From Arcticibacter sp041902385 (GTDB lineage: Bacteria; Bacteroidota; Bacteroidia; Sphingobacteriales; Sphingobacteriaceae), in the NCBI RefSeq assembly GCF_041902385.1, contig NZ_CP169244.1, positions 372,001 to 436,000 on the forward strand: DNA of 64,000 bases. The letters are read 5' to 3'. Positions 16,004 through 25,747 of this stretch are shown one piece after another. Numbering within the stretch: position 1 is the stretch's first letter; every line of letters begins with the position of its first letter. The notes beneath the pieces were generated by a model that was not told where the DNA came from, ran no database searches, and saw only the letters and a list, made by a program, of their open reading frames with translations. The position numbers were made by a program, and so were the translations under genes.

Positions 16004-18169
16004 ATGAACTTAAAAAAACTGATCTTCTTTGCAGCAGCGCTGTATTCCGCTACTCTTTACGCACAAGTTGTACCGATCCAAAAAGCAGCCTTAGTAGGCG
16101 ACCGGATCGTAGAATTTATACCCGAGGGCTACGATAAAAACAAAACACCTTCTCTCATACTAAAGGAAGAACCAAAGAGGACAGGGCCAGCTCCCAGTGG
16201 ATGGAAACTGCGTCCCACCTTTACTCTTAATAACGATAAAGCAGGTGCCTCGCTCAGCCTTCCTGAAGGTATCAGCTTATATGGAGGCGGGGAAGTGACC
16301 GGACCGCTTTTACGGAACGGGAAAACCATTAAATTATGGAACACTGATACCGGAGCCTATGGGGTGGAAGAGGGAAAAAGGCTCTATCAGAGTCACCCCT
16401 GGGTGATGGGACTGCGACAGGACGGCACAGCTTTCGGAATTATTTTCGACAGCAGCTGGAAGGCAGAGCTCCAGACTGAGTCTCACCAGATTAAATTCAA
16501 CACGGAAGGTGCACTCTTCCGCGTTTACATCATTGACAGGGAATCTCCTCAGGCTGTGTTAAAGGGATTGGCTGAATTGACGGGAACAATGGAAATGCCT
16601 CCTCTGTGGTCTCTGGGATACCACCAGTGCCGCTTTTCTTATGCGACGGAACAACGTGTACGTGAGATTGCCGACACCTTCCGCACCAGGCAGATCCCCT
16701 GCGACGTCATCTGGATGGATATCGACTACATGGATGGCTACCGGGTGTTTACCTTCCACCCCAAAAACTTCCCCGACCCGGCAGCTTTGAACAAAGACCT
16801 GCATAAGAAGGGATTTCGTGCGGTGTATATGATCGACCCCGGCGTTAAAGTCGACAAAGACTACAACGTCTACCGCTCGGGCTCTGCCAATAACGTATGG
16901 GTAAAAAACAGTGACGGTACCGACTATATCGGCAAGGTCTGGCCCGGCGACTGCACCTTCCCTGACTTTACCAGTCCTGACGCCCGGAAATGGTGGTCTG
17001 GGCTCTATAAAGGCTTTATGGCAACAGGCATCGACGGTGTGTGGAACGACATGAATGAGCCCGCCATCAATGACAATCACCTTCCGGAGAAGGAGCGACT
17101 GGGAACCATGCCGGGCAACATCATACATAAGGGCGGCGGCGACTTACCTGCCGGTCCGCACCTTCTTTATCACAATGCCTACGGGCGTCTGATGGTTGAA
17201 GCTTCCCGAAAGGGCGTGATGGATGCGAACCCGGATAAGCGACCCTTTCTTTTAACACGGGCCAACCTCCTCGGCGGACAACGCTATGCGGCTACCTGGA
17301 CCGGCGATAACTGGGCCGGATGGGAGCACCTGAAGCTATCAGTGCCCATGTCGCTCACCCTTGGCCTTTCCGGCCAACCCTTTAGCGGTCCGGATATCGG
17401 CGGTTTCCTTAACAACACCACGGGTGACCTCTGGGCAAACTGGCTGGGCTTTGGAGTATTCCTGCCCTTCGTGAGAGGACATGCCTGCGCAGGGACGAAC
17501 GACAAAGAGCCATGGGCATTTGGTGAGGCGATAGAGAAAACTTCAAGAATTGCGCTCGAACGCCGCTATCGGTTACTCCCCTACATCTACACCCAATTCT
17601 ATTTCGCCTCCAAAACCGGAGCTCCCGTAATGGCGCCGGTCTTCTTCTCTAACCCCGCCGACCTAAGGCTGCGCAGTGAAGAGCAGGCTTTCCTTCTGGG
17701 CGGAAACCTTCTTGTGGTTCCTGCATTCGCAAAAGATCCGGCACTTCCATCCGGAATATGGGAAGATCTGAGTCTGGTTGAGGGCGACCTTGCAGACAAG
17801 TATCAGGCGAAGCTCAAAATTAAAGGAGGGTCGATCATCCCGGCAGGTAAGATCGTCCAGAACACAACCGAGAAGTCGTTTGATCCTCTCACGCTCCTTG
17901 TCTGTCCGGATAAGCGGGGCAAGGCAGAGGGTAAGCTCTATGTCGATGCAGGTGATGGCTGGGGATTCAAAACCGGGGATTATAGTCTGATAAGCTTTAC
18001 TGCTAAGCGGCGTGGCAATACCGTCAGCATTACGATAGCAGGCAAGGATGGACACAGAAATATTGATCAGGAAATACAAAAGATCAATGCAGAAGTATTG
18101 TTGAACGGAAAGGTCTACAAAGCAAGCGGCACGCTGAAAAGCGGAGTGCAGGTTCTGATAGGGAGTTAG
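16004..18169 (+). CDS. GH31 alpha-glucosidase-like enzyme
   Basis: About 721 residues. The ATG at 16004 is preferred over upstream starts because it opens directly into a signal peptide (MNLKKLIFFAAALYSATLYAQ). The N-terminal beta-sandwich (SLPEGISLYGGGEVTGPL) is followed by the TIM barrel with YHQCRFSYATEQRVREI, IWMDIDYMDGYRVFTFHPKNFPDP, the nucleophile in GVWNDMNEPA (Asp349) and the acid/base region TWTGDNWAGWEHL, then SGPDIGGF and FVRGHA. This is the standard GH31 layout with C-terminal beta domains. It is exported, likely periplasmic, and should cleave alpha-glucosides from oligosaccharides. It heads the polysaccharide locus, separated from it by a 66-bp repeat. Confidence 0.92.
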   Translation: MNLKKLIFFAAALYSATLYAQVVPIQKAALVGDRIVEFIPEGYDKNKTPSLILKEEPKRTGPAPSGWKLRPTFTLNNDKAGASLSLPEGISLYGGGEVTGPLLRNGKTIKLWNTDTGAYGVEEGKRLYQSHPWVMGLRQDGTAFGIIFDSSWKAELQTESHQIKFNTEGALFRVYIIDRESPQAVLKGLAELTGTMEMPPLWSLGYHQCRFSYATEQRVREIADTFRTRQIPCDVIWMDIDYMDGYRVFTFHPKNFPDPAALNKDLHKKGFRAVYMIDPGVKVDKDYNVYRSGSANNVWVKNSDGTDYIGKVWPGDCTFPDFTSPDARKWWSGLYKGFMATGIDGVWNDMNEPAINDNHLPEKERLGTMPGNIIHKGGGDLPAGPHLLYHNAYGRLMVEASRKGVMDANPDKRPFLLTRANLLGGQRYAATWTGDNWAGWEHLKLSVPMSLTLGLSGQPFSGPDIGGFLNNTTGDLWANWLGFGVFLPFVRGHACAGTNDKEPWAFGEAIEKTSRIALERRYRLLPYIYTQFYFASKTGAPVMAPVFFSNPADLRLRSEEQAFLLGGNLLVVPAFAKDPALPSGIWEDLSLVEGDLADKYQAKLKIKGGSIIPAGKIVQNTTEKSFDPLTLLVCPDKRGKAEGKLYVDAGDGWGFKTGDYSLISFTAKRRGNTVSITIAGKDGHRNIDQEIQKINAEVLLNGKVYKASGTLKSGVQVLIGS

Positions 18170-18199
18170 GGCTTCCAGATTGTCCTTCGGGGCTGGCAG

Positions 18200-18409
18200 G
18201 ACAAGCTGATCCCCTGTTACGTCCTGTAAGCACCCCTCCCGAGTACAGTCTTTTGGAGCCCGCAGGACAAGCTGGTCCCCTGTTACGTCCTGTAAGCACC
18301 CTCCCGAGTACAGTCTTTTGGAGCCCGCAGGACAAGCTGATCCCCTGTTACGTCCTCTAACCTCCCCTCCCGAGTACAGTCTTTTGGAGCCTGCAGGACA
18401 AGCTGATCC
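18200..18409. repeat. 66-bp tandem repeat, 3.2 copies
   Basis: Near-identical units start at 18200, 18266 and 18331 (66, 65 and 66 bp) with a 13-base partial fourth copy at 18397. Each unit begins GACAAGCTGATCCCCTGTTA and contains CCCGAGTACAGTCTTTTGG. Few mismatches mean recent expansion. Open frames on the minus strand here are products of the repeat and are not genes. Confidence 0.92.
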
Positions 18410-18564
18410 GGGCACCCCTTCAGGTACCTCGATAAAAGCCGATCCTCGCCGACTCTGCTAAAGGCTTCCTCCGCATTTAAAAGGGATTTCGTGAAAAGCA
18501 GGCTAATCTTAACTTTGGGGCCTACAATGGAATTTCATGAACAGAGAGCTCTCAGGCTGGTGAT

Positions 18565-20172
18565 ATGTTGAATGCCAAATTCTTCTTTGCACTGTTACTG
18601 CTGCTGGCTGTTGCGGCTGGTAATGGCGCATATTGTTTTACGAAAAAGGACAGCTTGCTGCAGATCCTGAAAAAAGAATTAAAAAGCAGTCGCTACGACC
18701 AGCTTAAGGAGGCCAGGCTGCGCCGTATCCGGTCATTGCTGTCAGAATCGGCAAGTCAGAGTTACCAGCGCCGGTACCAGCTTTACTCCCGGATGCTCCA
18801 AGAATACATGCCTTACCAGTTTGACTCTTCTTACGTTTACGTAAAGAAGATGATGGAGGCGAGTGAAAAAGAGGGAGACAGCTACGGGCTGCAGGAGAGC
18901 CAGCTCAAGCTTCTTCAGATCTTCACCACGGCAGGAATGTTCACCGAGGCAGGCGAACTCTTGTCGGATCTGCATGACGAGAGCATTCCCGCAGGCCTGA
19001 AGGGCCTCTTCTACGACCGCAAGGCGCGCTTCTATGAGAGCCTGGCCGATTATAACAACGACAGGCACTCGCGGAAGTACCGTGCAGAGGCGGAAAAACA
19101 ATTCATTAAAATGACGTCTGCCTCCCCTCCTAACGCCTTTGAGAGGATGATCGCCCGTGCTGAAGTGCCCGATAGTCTCGGTAATCGCCGCCCTTCTGCT
19201 GGCTTTTATCTGCATTTCATTACGCATCACGGCTTATCAAACCATGAGATTGCCATGGTGGCTATGAGGCTGAGCCATCACTACTCCGGAGATGATAAAA
19301 TAGCGCTTCTGGCCCTTTCGGCACTAAGCGACATCCGTTCCTCTACCAAATATACCCAGGCGGTGCTCCACCTGGGAGAGGCACTGTACAAAGCAGGCGA
19401 CCTGAAAACCGCCTATGAATGCATCAATAAAGCCGTTTCCGACGCTGCGTTTTACAATGCCCGCAGTCATAAGATCGACATTCAGAATGTCCTGCCGCTG
19501 ATTGCCGGAAAAACCATCATGGAGACGGAACAACAGCGGGATAAACTGATCATCTCTTCGCTGCTGTTCGCACTGATTGGCGTAACGGCCATCTGCATTA
19601 TTGCCATCGTATTCATCCAGATGAAGAAAATAAAAGTGAATGAGCGGCTCATCCAGAAGCAGAACGGACAACTGGCAGCAGTTAATCTGAAATTGATGGA
19701 ACATACCCGGATCAACGAAGAATACATTGGCTTCTTTTTCAAAAAATCATTTTCCTATATCAGTCTTCTTGAAAGGCTGAAGAGGACCGTCGAACGAAAA
19801 ATCAAGATGAAGAAGTTTGACGACGCCCTTGAAACCATTGCAGCTCTTCAGATTACGCGCGAGCGGGAAGACCTGTATAAGAGCCTCGATCAGATCTTCC
19901 TGAAGCTGCTGCCCGACTTTATTCCCGCCTTCAACGAGCTGCTGAAACCTGAAGACCAGATATGGCCGCAGAAGGAGGGATCTCTGAATCCGGTACTGCG
20001 CATCTTCGCTTTAATACGACTGGGGATCAAAGACGATGAAACCATTGCGGGGATACTCGACTATTCCATAAGTACCATCTATACCTACAAAATCAGGATC
20101 AAAGCCAAAGCCATTGTAAAAGGTGAAGAATTTGATAAACGCGTAATGGACATAAAATTTATCAACTGCTAA
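18565..20172 (+). CDS. DUF6377 membrane-anchored regulator
   Basis: 535 residues: signal peptide (LLLLLAVAAGNGAYC), a helical TPR-like sensor region (about 30-315), one membrane helix (LIISSLLFALIGVTAICIIAIVFI, about 327-350), a coiled coil (LIQKQNGQLAAVNLKLMEH) and a cytoplasmic DUF6377 domain. The C-terminus (DDETIAGILDYSISTIYTYKIRIKAKA) is a LuxR-like helix-turn-helix. The domain order suggests a one-component transmembrane transcription regulator. Such genes often sit next to SusCD loci in Bacteroidota. It lies between GH31 and the ECF sigma gene, so it probably helps control this locus. Confidence 0.8.
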   Translation: MLNAKFFFALLLLLAVAAGNGAYCFTKKDSLLQILKKELKSSRYDQLKEARLRRIRSLLSESASQSYQRRYQLYSRMLQEYMPYQFDSSYVYVKKMMEASEKEGDSYGLQESQLKLLQIFTTAGMFTEAGELLSDLHDESIPAGLKGLFYDRKARFYESLADYNNDRHSRKYRAEAEKQFIKMTSASPPNAFERMIARAEVPDSLGNRRPSAGFYLHFITHHGLSNHEIAMVAMRLSHHYSGDDKIALLALSALSDIRSSTKYTQAVLHLGEALYKAGDLKTAYECINKAVSDAAFYNARSHKIDIQNVLPLIAGKTIMETEQQRDKLIISSLLFALIGVTAICIIAIVFIQMKKIKVNERLIQKQNGQLAAVNLKLMEHTRINEEYIGFFFKKSFSYISLLERLKRTVERKIKMKKFDDALETIAALQITREREDLYKSLDQIFLKLLPDFIPAFNELLKPEDQIWPQKEGSLNPVLRIFALIRLGIKDDETIAGILDYSISTIYTYKIRIKAKAIVKGEEFDKRVMDIKFINC

Positions 20173-20332
20173 ACACAGCTGCAGGCGTGGCGGTTAGTCT
20201 TAAAATTTACTTCTTAAACTATGACGATAGGAACAATAAGGCAATTGCCCTTTATCTTTATGCTATATCGTTTTTGCTATTTCTTTTTTTATATTAGCAA
20301 CGCTAACCATTACTAAGGCACAGATATATCTT

Positions 20333-20914
20333 ATGCAGGCAGGGAATTTATCGGGGATAACAGACGAGGAGCTGGTTAAGGGACTGCAGGAGGGAAATGC
20401 GCTGTATTTCGAGGAGGTTTACAACCGGTATTCCTCCAGATTGTACAGCGCTGCATATAATATTTTGCGCAACAAACAGATTTGTGAAGACCTGGTCCAG
20501 GAGTTGTTTGTTGACCTCTGGGTAAAAAGAGAGCATCTTACTATTCTTAAACTCCGGTCGTACCTCTACATGTCGGTACGAAACAAAGTTCTGATGACAC
20601 TACGGTCAGGCCGGGTAGTTCTGGACCTTGAGGTGGTTGAAATGCTGACTAATGAGTTTGCCGCCGATAACCGGCTCCTTCAGAAGGAGATCCACGAGAA
20701 CCTGGAACGCGGAATTTCAGAGCTACCAGAGAAATGCAGGGAGATCTTTGTGCTGAGCCGGAAAAAACAATTGTCGCACAAAGAGATCGCCAGCTTGCTG
20801 AACATCTCCGTTAAAACGGTTGAAAACCATCTGACGATAGCCCTGAAGCGGCTGAGAGCTTCTATGGCCGACTTCCTGCTCCTGGCTATTTCTCTTCTTC
20901 CATTATTTATGTAA
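20333..20914 (+). CDS. ECF RNA polymerase sigma factor (Bacteroidota FecI/RpoE type)
   Basis: 193 residues. Region 2 is LYFEEVYNRYSSRLYSAAYNILRNKQICEDLVQELFVDLWVKR (about 23-65). Region 4 is ISELPEKCREIFVLSRKKQLSHKEIASLLNISVKTVENHLTIALKRLR (about 126-173), with the recognition helix VKTVENHL. A hydrophobic tail (FLLLAISLLPLF) is common in this subgroup. It is followed by a FecR anti-sigma factor and a SusC with an STN domain, the standard trans-envelope signalling set. Confidence 0.93.
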   Translation: MQAGNLSGITDEELVKGLQEGNALYFEEVYNRYSSRLYSAAYNILRNKQICEDLVQELFVDLWVKREHLTILKLRSYLYMSVRNKVLMTLRSGRVVLDLEVVEMLTNEFAADNRLLQKEIHENLERGISELPEKCREIFVLSRKKQLSHKEIASLLNISVKTVENHLTIALKRLRASMADFLLLAISLLPLFM

Positions 20915-21159
20915 GCGAAATTTGAGTGCTTAACTGCAGCTTCATCCTGGCAGGAATTCCTGAAACAGAAAGCATGTCATACTCTCAATCCGGATAAAAG
21001 TAAACTGAGGGTTCCTCAGAGCCGTTTAAACTTTGCGAAGCGACCTCATTGAGAGCTTAAAAAAAAATCGATTAGTCCTCTCAATCAACCAAAGACGCTT
21101 CAGAAAATTTCATTTTCCTTTAGGGGGTGTGATGATCCTTTGCATCATACATATTGAAA

Positions 21160-22140
21160 ATGGAAAGGAAACCCTTAAAGCCAGTCGCCGGCAAGTCATC
21201 AGATAAAAAAAGATCCGCCTTTTTGGAGGGTCTTATTACGAAGTATTTTGACCGCCGCAGTGACAGCGACAACGCGGATGTGGCTGAAGGGACTGCTTTT
21301 GACAAAGTGCACGTGTACGACAAAGTACTGCAGGGCATCAGGGAAAAGGAAAACAAGATACGCCGTCGGGTTTATATACTGCGCGTGGCCGCTTCCATTC
21401 TCATGATCTTCAGCCTGGCCTCTGTGCTCTATTTAAAAAAGAATGAGATCGAAAATTGGCTCAGTCCGGTAAAAATGGTGGAAACGAGGGCTGCAAAAGG
21501 ACAAACCTTGCTGGTAAAGCTGGAAGACGGCAGCCGCATCTGGCTGAATTCAGACAGCAAGATCTCCTATCCAGAGCATTTTAACAATGAAAAGAGGGAA
21601 ATAAGTCTTACCGGTGAGGCCTACTTTGAAGTGGTGCATCTCGAAAAGAAGCCCTTCGTTGTAGAATCGGGCGCAGTAAAGACGGTGGTGCTGGGTACCA
21701 CCTTCAATATCCGGGCCTACCCCGGCAACAGGAAGGTAGAGGTTACGGTCCTTTCAGGAAAGGTTGCTGTGATCACTCCTGACAGGATGAAAGAGATCAG
21801 CAATACCGTATACGTTACCCCGAATCGCAGAGTTACGTACGCCACAGATGGCCTTCAGGCAGTCACCGCTCCGGTAAAAGCAAAAGAATCGATCAGCTGG
21901 AAAGAGGGAAAAATGCTGTTCAGCAATACGCCTATCGTTCAGGCCATTGAAGAAGTAGAACGAAAATACAATGTAAGACTAAGTTGCAGCGACCGGATAA
22001 GAGAGTGCACGATCACCACAACCGCCGACCTGAATAATGAGGGGCTCGACAAAGTGCTGAAGGTGATGGCTACAACGGTCAATGGAACCGTGTCGTATGA
22101 AAACGGAGCCTACCATCTGGACGGGAAAGGCTGCGAATAG
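21160..22140 (+). CDS. FecR-family anti-sigma factor
   Basis: About 326 residues from ATG 21160 (a TTG lies two codons upstream). It has a cytoplasmic N-terminal region (about 1-70), one membrane helix (VYILRVAASILMIFSLASVLYL, about 70-91) and a periplasmic FecR domain: TRAAKGQTLLVKLEDGSRIWLNSDSKISYPEHF, EISLTGEAYFEVVH and TTFNIRAYPGNRKVEVTVLSGKVAV. The C-terminal DUF4974 domain (ISWKEGKMLFSNTPIVQAIEEVERKYNV) is the part contacted by the STN domain of the SusC. It should hold the sigma factor inactive until the SusC signals substrate. Confidence 0.93.
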   Translation: MERKPLKPVAGKSSDKKRSAFLEGLITKYFDRRSDSDNADVAEGTAFDKVHVYDKVLQGIREKENKIRRRVYILRVAASILMIFSLASVLYLKKNEIENWLSPVKMVETRAAKGQTLLVKLEDGSRIWLNSDSKISYPEHFNNEKREISLTGEAYFEVVHLEKKPFVVESGAVKTVVLGTTFNIRAYPGNRKVEVTVLSGKVAVITPDRMKEISNTVYVTPNRRVTYATDGLQAVTAPVKAKESISWKEGKMLFSNTPIVQAIEEVERKYNVRLSCSDRIRECTITTTADLNNEGLDKVLKVMATTVNGTVSYENGAYHLDGKGCE

Positions 22141-22193
22141 CAGCTTCCAAACATAAACCAATCATGATAACCGATACTATAAACCACTGATAT

Positions 22194-22259
22194 ATGAAGA
22201 AAAAAGTACCTGAAAAAAGTAAACCCGGTCCAGGAGCGGAACGGGTTTTTAAAATGTGA
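22194..22259 (+). promoter_or_regulatory. 21-codon leader ORF containing a terminator-like hairpin, upstream of susC
   Basis: ATG at 22194 opens a 21-codon frame (MKKKVPEKSKPGPGAERVFKM) ending at 22259. Inside it, AAACCCG (22220-22226) and CGGGTTT (22242-22248) can form a GC-rich hairpin followed by further T residues, which resembles an intrinsic terminator. Its place between fecR and susC suggests attenuation or translation-coupled control of susC. Whether the peptide is made is unknown. Confidence 0.4.
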
Positions 22260-22338
22260 TCAGACAACAGAAATGGACCTACCGACCTGAGAAATCACAG
22301 GTGCATTTCCCATCCGTACACTTTAACGAATTAAATTT

Positions 22339-25300
22339 ATGAAAAAATCTCTATTACTAACTGATAGAGTGAATGATTATTTATGGATAATTATGAGATA
22401 CAGCGTCTCCGTTGGTTGTATTATTTTTTGCTTCTGCTCTCTGGCCCTCGCCAGTTCCTCCTTCAGTCAAAAAGTTCTAAACAATAAGGTAACAGCAAGT
22501 TTTAAAAACGCGACACTCGAAAACGCACTGGAGATCATCTCCTCCTCATCGGGTGTCAAGATTGCCTACAGCGATCGCTTGCTTAAGAAAACGAACGTCG
22601 TAACCAAAGACCTCAGGGCCGAAAATCTGGGCGAAGCTCTTACCAAACTGCTCGCCCCTGCGGGCCTGTCGTACTCAGTGGTCGAGGATGTGGTGGTGAT
22701 TGTGAAGCGGGGTGAGACAAAAAATGAGCTGATGCTAAAAGAACTGGCTGCCGAGCATGAAGTTCGCGGGATCGTAACCGACAGCACCGGAGTGGGCTTA
22801 CCCGGCGTATCGGTCATGGTAAAAGGTAAAACGGGAAGCGGCGTGGCGACCGACCAGAATGGAAACTTCCGGATCAGGGTTGACGACCGGGCCACCCTTG
22901 TATTCAGGATGGTCGGATTTGTCACTCAGGAACTTTCGGTTGGCGATCGGTCCTTCTTCACTGTAAGGCTGAGGGAAGATGTAGCGGCGCTTAAAGAGGT
23001 AGTGGTGGTAGGATACGGAACTCAGAAGAAAACGAACATTACCGGTTCGCTCAACTCGGTAAATACAGCTGAATTGATCCGGACGCCCACCGCTAGTCTT
23101 ACCAATACACTGGCCGGCCGTCTTCCAGGCCTGGTATCAATTCAGGGAAGCGGAGAACCGGGAGCCGACGGCTCAGCGCTTTATATCCGTGGATTTGGAT
23201 CGTACAACGGACAGAGCCCGCTGGTTCTGGTCGATGGGATCGAAAATGCCATTGACCGGATTGATGCAAACGAAGTTGAATCGGTAACAGTGCTCAAGGA
23301 TGCGGCGGCTACGGCAGTCTATGGGATGAAAGGAGCCAATGGTGTTATCCTCGTCACAACGAAAAGAGGAAAAGTTGGCAAGCCTGCCGTCTCGCTTACC
23401 TCGCAGCTTTCGATACAGCGTCCTACAAGAATACCCGAGTATCTCGACTCCTACAATGCACTGACCCTGTACCGTGAAGGTTTGATCAATGACGGGTTAA
23501 ATGCCAATCTGTACACCGACGAATATCTTAACAAATTCAGAGATCGCAGCAACCCCACCTACGAATATTTGTATCCGAATACCGACTGGCAAAAGGAACT
23601 GTTGAAACCGAGCTCGCTGATGCATCAAACCAATCTGAATGTGAGCGGCGGCTCGCCCAACACCCGGTATTTTGTTTCAATGACCTATCTGAATCAGGGA
23701 GGCTTGTATAAATTCGAAGACCTGAGTAACTACAACATTCAGGCAACTCTGAACAAATACAACTTCAGGAGCAACGTGGATATCGACATATCCAAAAACC
23801 TTTCCATGGAGCTCAACCTGGCTGATGTGGTGAGAGACCGCAATTACCCGAACGAAAATGCAGATAACTTCTGGAATCAGCTGAGGATAACTCCGCCCTG
23901 GTTATACCCGGTTACCAATCCCAACGGGTCTATTCCCCAGCAGCGCGACGCTCCGGTAAACCCGTACGGCCGGCTGACACAATACGGCTATAAACGGTTG
24001 TTTGAGAACACCATGGGCGCTATTGTAGGCTTTAACCTGAAGCTGCCTTTCGTAACAGAGGGCTTAAGTATCAGAACCCGCTTTGCCTTTGACGCCCAGA
24101 GCTACCGCGATATCACAAGGAAGCGGAACTACTCTACTTACCGTTTTACCATTCCTGAAAATGAGACGGATTTGAGCAAAGGCACGTACGAGGAAATGAG
24201 CACAGGAGATCAGCAACTTGAATTTGCCCTCGCTGCCAATGGCAGCAGGAAGTCGACCTTTGAAGGTTACATCAATTACGACCGCACCTTTAAAGAAAAA
24301 CACTCCGTTTCAGGAATGATCCGGTATAACCAGTCGCAGGACTTTCGCGGAACAGGTGGAAACGAGGGCGGAGTTGCAGCTTTACCGTACAAGCAGATGG
24401 GTATTGTGGGTCGTGTAAACTACACCTATGACGGGCGCTATGTGGCAGAATTCGATGCGGGCTACAACGGATCAGAGAACTTTAAGACCGGCAGAAGGAT
24501 GGGCTTTTTCCCGGCAGGTTCCGTAGCATGGGTAGTATCAAATGAAGGCTTCCTGAAAGGCTCAAGAACATTCAGTCTGGTGAAGCTTAGGGGCTCCTTC
24601 GGTACAGTAGGGGTCGACAACAGCAGTAACCGCTTCCCCTACATCTCCACCTGGGAAACAGGAAACAACGACAGAGGCTATCAGTTCGGATTTAATGCAG
24701 ACGGGAACAAATACGCTGGCGCTCTGGAGAGGATCGTGGGAAACGAGTTCCTGACCTGGGAACGTGCCAGAAAAACAAATATCGGAATTGACCTGGGCCT
24801 GTTTAACAACACCTTGACATTCACGGGCGACGTATTCCAGGAACACCGCACCAAGATCCTTACCGATGCGCTGACCATTCCTGATGTTCTGGGTATCGAA
24901 ACCCTTCCCAAAGTGAACGCCGGTATTGTAGACAACAAAGGATTCGAAATGGAGCTTGGCTGGCGTAAGGTAATCCGCAGTCACCAGGTATTCCTGAGAG
25001 CAAACTACTCGTATGCGAAAAACAAAATCAAATATGCAGCCGAACCCGAGTATGCTTACCCGTATAAGGCCCGGAAGGGTACGCAGGTTCATGAGGCAGA
25101 GGGACTGATTGCATTGGGTCTGTTCAGGGATCAGGCGGATATTGACAACAGTCCTTCACAGGCCGGATATGGCAAAATAATACCGGGAGATATTAAGTAC
25201 CTGGACCGGAACCAGGATGGGATCATCAACTCTCAGGACGCCGGATATATAGGGAAGACGGTACGTCCTAAATCGATGCTCGGCTTTACGCTTGGTTATT

Positions 25301-25737
25301 CCTACAAATCGATCGACCTGAACGTACTGTTTCAAGGCGCACTGGGCGGATACAACTGGCTTACCGGCACTTCTGCCTGGGCATTTTCGAGGAACAGCGC
25401 AGTACTGGCTGATTATCTTCATAATCACTGGACTCCTGATAATCTAGATGCCACTTATCCGAGGATTTCTTCTGCTGACAACGTAAACAACAACCAAAAC
25501 TCTACCTTCTGGCTTCGCTCTTCTGACTACCTGCGCCTGAAGAATGTAGAAATAGGATACACGCTTCCAAAGTCTGTCCTTACCAGGCTCAGCCTGAAGA
25601 ACGTAAGGATATTTGCCACCGGAGTAAACCTGTATACCTGGGACAAATTCAAGATCTATGACCCTGAGATACCAGATGGATTCGGCGCCTACCCGCAGCA
25701 AAAAGTAGTGAATTTTGGTTTGAACGTTACTTTATAA
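22339..25737 (+). CDS. SusC/RagA-family TonB-dependent outer-membrane transporter with STN domain
   Basis: 1132 residues. After a long N-terminal export signal (VGCIIFCFCSLALASSSFSQ) comes a secretin/TonB N-terminal signalling domain (ENALEIISSSSGVKIAYSDR, about 52-115). Next is a carboxypeptidase-regulatory-like beta domain (VRGIVTDSTGVGLPGVSVMVKG), the TonB box region VVVGYGTQKK, the plug (LAGRLPGLVSIQ, YIRGFGSY, LVLVDGIEN, VTVLKDAAATAVYG, GVILVTTK) and the barrel ending in FGLNVTL. The STN domain marks it as the receptor that signals to the adjacent FecR. It imports an oligosaccharide bound by the following SusD. Confidence 0.95.
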   Translation: MKKSLLLTDRVNDYLWIIMRYSVSVGCIIFCFCSLALASSSFSQKVLNNKVTASFKNATLENALEIISSSSGVKIAYSDRLLKKTNVVTKDLRAENLGEALTKLLAPAGLSYSVVEDVVVIVKRGETKNELMLKELAAEHEVRGIVTDSTGVGLPGVSVMVKGKTGSGVATDQNGNFRIRVDDRATLVFRMVGFVTQELSVGDRSFFTVRLREDVAALKEVVVVGYGTQKKTNITGSLNSVNTAELIRTPTASLTNTLAGRLPGLVSIQGSGEPGADGSALYIRGFGSYNGQSPLVLVDGIENAIDRIDANEVESVTVLKDAAATAVYGMKGANGVILVTTKRGKVGKPAVSLTSQLSIQRPTRIPEYLDSYNALTLYREGLINDGLNANLYTDEYLNKFRDRSNPTYEYLYPNTDWQKELLKPSSLMHQTNLNVSGGSPNTRYFVSMTYLNQGGLYKFEDLSNYNIQATLNKYNFRSNVDIDISKNLSMELNLADVVRDRNYPNENADNFWNQLRITPPWLYPVTNPNGSIPQQRDAPVNPYGRLTQYGYKRLFENTMGAIVGFNLKLPFVTEGLSIRTRFAFDAQSYRDITRKRNYSTYRFTIPENETDLSKGTYEEMSTGDQQLEFALAANGSRKSTFEGYINYDRTFKEKHSVSGMIRYNQSQDFRGTGGNEGGVAALPYKQMGIVGRVNYTYDGRYVAEFDAGYNGSENFKTGRRMGFFPAGSVAWVVSNEGFLKGSRTFSLVKLRGSFGTVGVDNSSNRFPYISTWETGNNDRGYQFGFNADGNKYAGALERIVGNEFLTWERARKTNIGIDLGLFNNTLTFTGDVFQEHRTKILTDALTIPDVLGIETLPKVNAGIVDNKGFEMELGWRKVIRSHQVFLRANYSYAKNKIKYAAEPEYAYPYKARKGTQVHEAEGLIALGLFRDQADIDNSPSQAGYGKIIPGDIKYLDRNQDGIINSQDAGYIGKTVRPKSMLGFTLGYSYKSIDLNVLFQGALGGYNWLTGTSAWAFSRNSAVLADYLHNHWTPDNLDATYPRISSADNVNNNQNSTFWLRSSDYLRLKNVEIGYTLPKSVLTRLSLKNVRIFATGVNLYTWDKFKIYDPEIPDGFGAYPQQKVVNFGLNVTL

Positions 25738-25747
25738 CAACAAGGAA

